This document shows positions 29,539-32,183 of a stretch of 32,183 nt of DNA, one piece after another. Within the stretch, counting starts at the first letter, position 1, and each line of letters begins with the position of its first letter. The stretch comes from Wenzhouxiangella sp. (lineage in GTDB: Bacteria; Pseudomonadota; Gammaproteobacteria; Xanthomonadales; Wenzhouxiangellaceae). A program made the position numbers and the translations under genes. The stretch spans positions 1 to 32,183 of the forward strand of contig SKSJ01000134.1 of assembly GCA_007123055.1 (NCBI GenBank). The letters are read 5' to 3'. The notes under the pieces are model-generated. The model did not search any database, was not told the origin of the DNA, and saw nothing but the letters and a program-made list of their open reading frames with translations.

Positions 29539-31061
29539 AGTTCTTTGGCCAGGCGACGGAAACGGATCAGTTCCGAAACTCGATAACCGGAATATCGGCC
29601 CATCAAGAGTGTCAGCCCAAGCACGGTCAGCAATAGTTCGGGGAAGACGAACACCATGTGCTGAATGGATTCACGGGTCATCATGTAAAACGCCAGGCTG
29701 GCAATCAGAGCCGTTCCGGCAGCTTCGATCAGGGCCTCGTGGGGGCCGCGTTCCTCCCAGACGATGGACATGCGTTCGATGACCATCGCGATGATGACCA
29801 TGGGAAACAAACCCACGGACAGTCCGATATCCCAGCCAACCTGGTGGCTGAAGAGACTCAATGTCACCATCAGCGCAACGACAATGATCAGAACCGCGGT
29901 CAGTCGGGGGACAAGCAACAGGCGTAGCTTTTCCAGGTAGAAGCGAAGCAGCAACCCGCTGCTGACGACAACGCTGAACAACACCAGGCCACCGATCAGG
30001 CCGGTTTCGCGGAATGCCAGGGCAATCAGCACCGGCATGAACGTGCCGAAGGAACGCAAGCCGATGACATTGCGCATCAGCACCATGATGAATCCGCCCA
30101 CGGGGACAAGCAGCAGAACCGCATAAACCGTTTGCGCCTGCACCGGGAGCTCCAACATGCTGAACCGCGAAGCCCAGGCGTCATGGCGCGCAGCGCGCTG
30201 TTCGGCAAGATCGAGGGCACCCAGTTCATTGCGGCGGATCGACCAGCTTAAATCCTGAAGCTCCGCCCCCTCCACGGTGACCACAGGCTGCTCGCCTCGC
30301 CACCAGACCAGAAAATTCTGGGGCAGGCCCTGGCGTCCGCTTTCGGGATCGAAAAACAACCACTGCCGGCCATTGTGAACGGCGAGCAGGCGCTCCGGGC
30401 GGGCCCTGCGTTCAGTGGCAGTCAGGGTGAAGCCGTTGACCTGCTCGGTAGGAATGCGGGCGCCGGCCAGCAGGGTCCGTGCGATTCGCACCGGGTTATT
30501 CCGGTATTCTGGACTACCGAGGAACAGCGCCATTTCCTCGCTCGGCGAGGGACTGTTGATACGGGCCACCATTTCGGCGGCGAAAGAAGCGATATCGGCC
30601 GATTGACGCCGAACGTCATCGACAATGGATTGCATTGCCGTGTCAAAAGGCTCGGGCAGTTCGGGTATTTCCGGGTAGGAGGGAACCGGTGCAAACGGCT
30701 GTTCACCGCGGTCCGCGTAGAAAACGCCGCTGTAATAGAGCAGTTGACGTTGACTTGCCCGACGCACGGCCCAGATAGCACCACGATCCCAGCGGTTGCT
30801 CTCGGTCGTCAATCCGTAACCACGGGAAATGAAATTCTCGTGGAGCAGACCGAGCCCCGGAGTGACCGCCGGCAAAGCCAGTTCGACCTTGACCGGTCCC
30901 GCTTCGGGCAGAATGACCAGCCTGACTTCCGCCGTCCAGGATTCCTCGATTTCCCCGGGTTTGAGGGGATAGCCCAGGCTGAAATGCTTGTGCGCGACCA
31001 GTAGGAGACCGACAGCGACCAGGGTGAGGCTGACGACCAGCCAATGGACCGAGCGACTCAT
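29535..31061 (-). CDS. Inactive transglutaminase fused to seven transmembrane helices
   Basis: One N-terminal TM, a periplasmic transglutaminase-like domain (ARTLLAGARIPTEQVNGFTL...QWLFFDPESGRQGLP), then a multi-TM C-terminus. No cysteine in the whole translation, so no canonical transglutaminase catalytic Cys. 4-bp overlaps on both sides. Confidence 0.88.
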   Translation of the reverse strand: MSRSVHWLVVSLTLVAVGLLLVAHKHFSLGYPLKPGEIEESWTAEVRLVILPEAGPVKVELALPAVTPGLGLLHENFISRGYGLTTESNRWDRGAIWAVRRASQRQLLYYSGVFYADRGEQPFAPVPSYPEIPELPEPFDTAMQSIVDDVRRQSADIASFAAEMVARINSPSPSEEMALFLGSPEYRNNPVRIARTLLAGARIPTEQVNGFTLTATERRARPERLLAVHNGRQWLFFDPESGRQGLPQNFLVWWRGEQPVVTVEGAELQDLSWSIRRNELGALDLAEQRAARHDAWASRFSMLELPVQAQTVYAVLLLVPVGGFIMVLMRNVIGLRSFGTFMPVLIALAFRETGLIGGLVLFSVVVSSGLLLRFYLEKLRLLLVPRLTAVLIIVVALMVTLSLFSHQVGWDIGLSVGLFPMVIIAMVIERMSIVWEERGPHEALIEAAGTALIASLAFYMMTRESIQHMVFVFPELLLTVLGLTLLMGRYSGYRVSELIRFRRLAKEL

Positions 31062-31597
31062 CCGTCGTTATCCTCGGGTGAACACTGCGGCGAGAATAGA
31101 AACGTCGAACCGCTGTCGATCAGCGCATAGCCTTCGAGGGCGCTGCGCCCAAGCAGTAATGGATAAATGAAGTTGCTACGATCGATCAGGTTGACCTCGA
31201 CCACCCGACGTTGGTCACCGATGCAGACCGGCAACTCGATAACCGGACGGCGCTGGTGATCACCCCTGTGCCGAACGATCCGGACGTTCCGAATCAGCGG
31301 CTTCTCAAGAGTGACATGATTTTCACTTTCCGGGTCAGTAACCGTAAACCGCACCCAGCGCTCACCATCCCGGCGAAAGCGCTCGATACCGGCTGCATCC
31401 AGCGAGGAGGTGGCCGCACCGCTATCAAGCTTTGCCTTCATGGAGAATTTACCATCAAGAAGCTCAACCCGCTCAACCCATCCGAAGACCTCCAGATGAC
31501 GCTCCTCGAAATCGTCGGCCAAGGCAAGGCCGAAGCCCGCAAGCATCGTCAAGCCACAAAGAAAGCCCCGATTTGAAATGGAGACCGGTCGTTTCAT
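31058..31597 (-). CDS. Retropepsin-like 'ATP-dependent zinc protease' family protein
   Basis: Signal peptide, FGWVERVELLDGKFSMKAKLDSGAATSSLDA (DSG active-site motif), LLLGRSALEGYALIDSGSTFLF; PF05618-type architecture. ATG at 31597 preferred over the TTG at 31633. Confidence 0.85.
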   Translation of the reverse strand: MKRPVSISNRGFLCGLTMLAGFGLALADDFEERHLEVFGWVERVELLDGKFSMKAKLDSGAATSSLDAAGIERFRRDGERWVRFTVTDPESENHVTLEKPLIRNVRIVRHRGDHQRRPVIELPVCIGDQRRVVEVNLIDRSNFIYPLLLGRSALEGYALIDSGSTFLFSPQCSPEDNDG

Positions 31598-31634
31598 ATT
31601 CGGCAAGGAGTTGAAAGGAATGAGCCGGGCCAAT

Positions 31635-31643
31635 TCTATAGCA
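31635..31643 (-). promoter_or_regulatory. Candidate extended -10 for the protease/transglutaminase/ligase operon
   Basis: Minus strand TTGCTATAGAAT includes TGnTATAGA; about 38 nt upstream of the ATG at 31597. No good -35. Confidence 0.35.
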
Positions 31644-31865
31644 ATTTACCCAGAACTCCTACCTCATTGAGTGACTTACAATTCCTTAACGTATTCCGTT
31701 CCGGTCAAACAAGTGACATTGCACTCTTCAATCTGCGTCAAGGTGGAAGACAGAACAGCGAGTCTGGCACCGACTGACGCCGTGCAGGCTGAAAGAAAGG
31801 CGCGAGTCTCTCAGATTCTTAGGGCTTCGGGAAAGGTGCCTGGCAGGCAGCTGGAGCAACGCCCA

Positions 31866-31906
31866 GGCAAAAAGAAACCCCGCAACTCGGAGGAGCTACG
31901 GGGTTT
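31866..31906 (-). terminator. rRNA operon intrinsic terminator
   Basis: Minus strand AAACCCCG...CGGGGTTT hairpin (31875-31906), followed by CTTTTTG, immediately downstream of 5S. Confidence 0.9.
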
Positions 31907-31916
31907 CGGGTATAGA

Positions 31917-32034
31917 TGCCTGGCAGTGACCTACTCTCACACGGTAAGACCGCACTACCATCGGCGCTGGCGCGTTTCACTGCCGAGTTCGGGATGGGAT
32001 CGGGTGGTTCCACGCCGCTATTGCCGCCAGGCAA
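31917..32034 (-). rRNA. rrf: 5S ribosomal RNA
   Basis: Minus strand TGCCTGGCGGCAATAGCGGCGTGGAACCACCCGATCCCATCCCGAACTCGGCAGTGAAACGC...GTGAGAGTAGGTCACTGCCAGGCA, with complementary ends; about 118 nt. Confidence 0.97.
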
Positions 32035-32044
32035 GACAAACCTG

Positions 32045-32063
32045 TCCCGGGCCTGACCCGGGA
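32045..32063. other. Hairpin in the 23S-5S spacer
   Basis: TCCCGGG-CCTGA-CCCGGGA perfect 7-bp stem; plausible rRNA processing stem. Confidence 0.5.
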
Positions 32064-32125
32064 TCGGAAATTCTGTTCAAAGAGCGCTGATTGCGTCTGT
32101 CGCAATTGGCTTTGGTGTTATATGA

Positions 32126-32183
32126 CCAAGCCTCACGGGCAATTAGTACTGGTTAGCTTCATGCATTGCTGCACTTCCACACC
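32126..32183 (-). rRNA. rrl: 23S ribosomal RNA, 3' end (partial)
   Basis: Minus strand GGTGTGGAAGTGCAGCAATGCATGAAGCTAACCAGTACTAATTGCCCGTGAGGCTT matches the conserved 23S 3' terminus; exact end is approximate. Confidence 0.93.

Overview
This is a 32.2 kb, GC-rich window of what looks like a gammaproteobacterial chromosome (lineage inferred from gene content only). It is mostly housekeeping: tkt-gap-pgk; a two-component system; pilT/pilU; a PLP-binding YggS protein, proC, yggT, DUF4426 and trmH; a rhomboid protease; pdxH, an SDR epimerase and exosortase H; aroK-aroB-hemE; glnS; a dicarboxylate/cation symporter; and, at the right edge, the 3' end of an rRNA operon (23S end and 5S, minus strand). 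The best candidate for an under-described system is the minus-strand cassette at 28579-31597. It encodes a retropepsin-like 'ATP-dependent zinc protease', a cysteine-free 'inactive transglutaminase + 7TM' protein and an ATP-grasp alpha-L-glutamate-ligase-like enzyme, joined by 4-bp overlaps. Other points worth checking: a lone exosortase H; a response-regulator leader with an 11-bp-phased direct repeat followed by an intrinsic-terminator-like hairpin; a family of 7-nt-period degenerate repeats in at least four intergenic sites; a long palindrome inside the gap-pgk spacer; a possible alternative-hairpin leader in front of an orphan beta-barrel gene; and two frameshifted genes in the first 2.3 kb (serine hydrolase and PAS-GGDEF, the latter broken in a G7 run inside its GGEEF motif). 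No CRISPR array, tRNA, prophage or IS element was seen. All homology calls are from reading the translations, not from searches.
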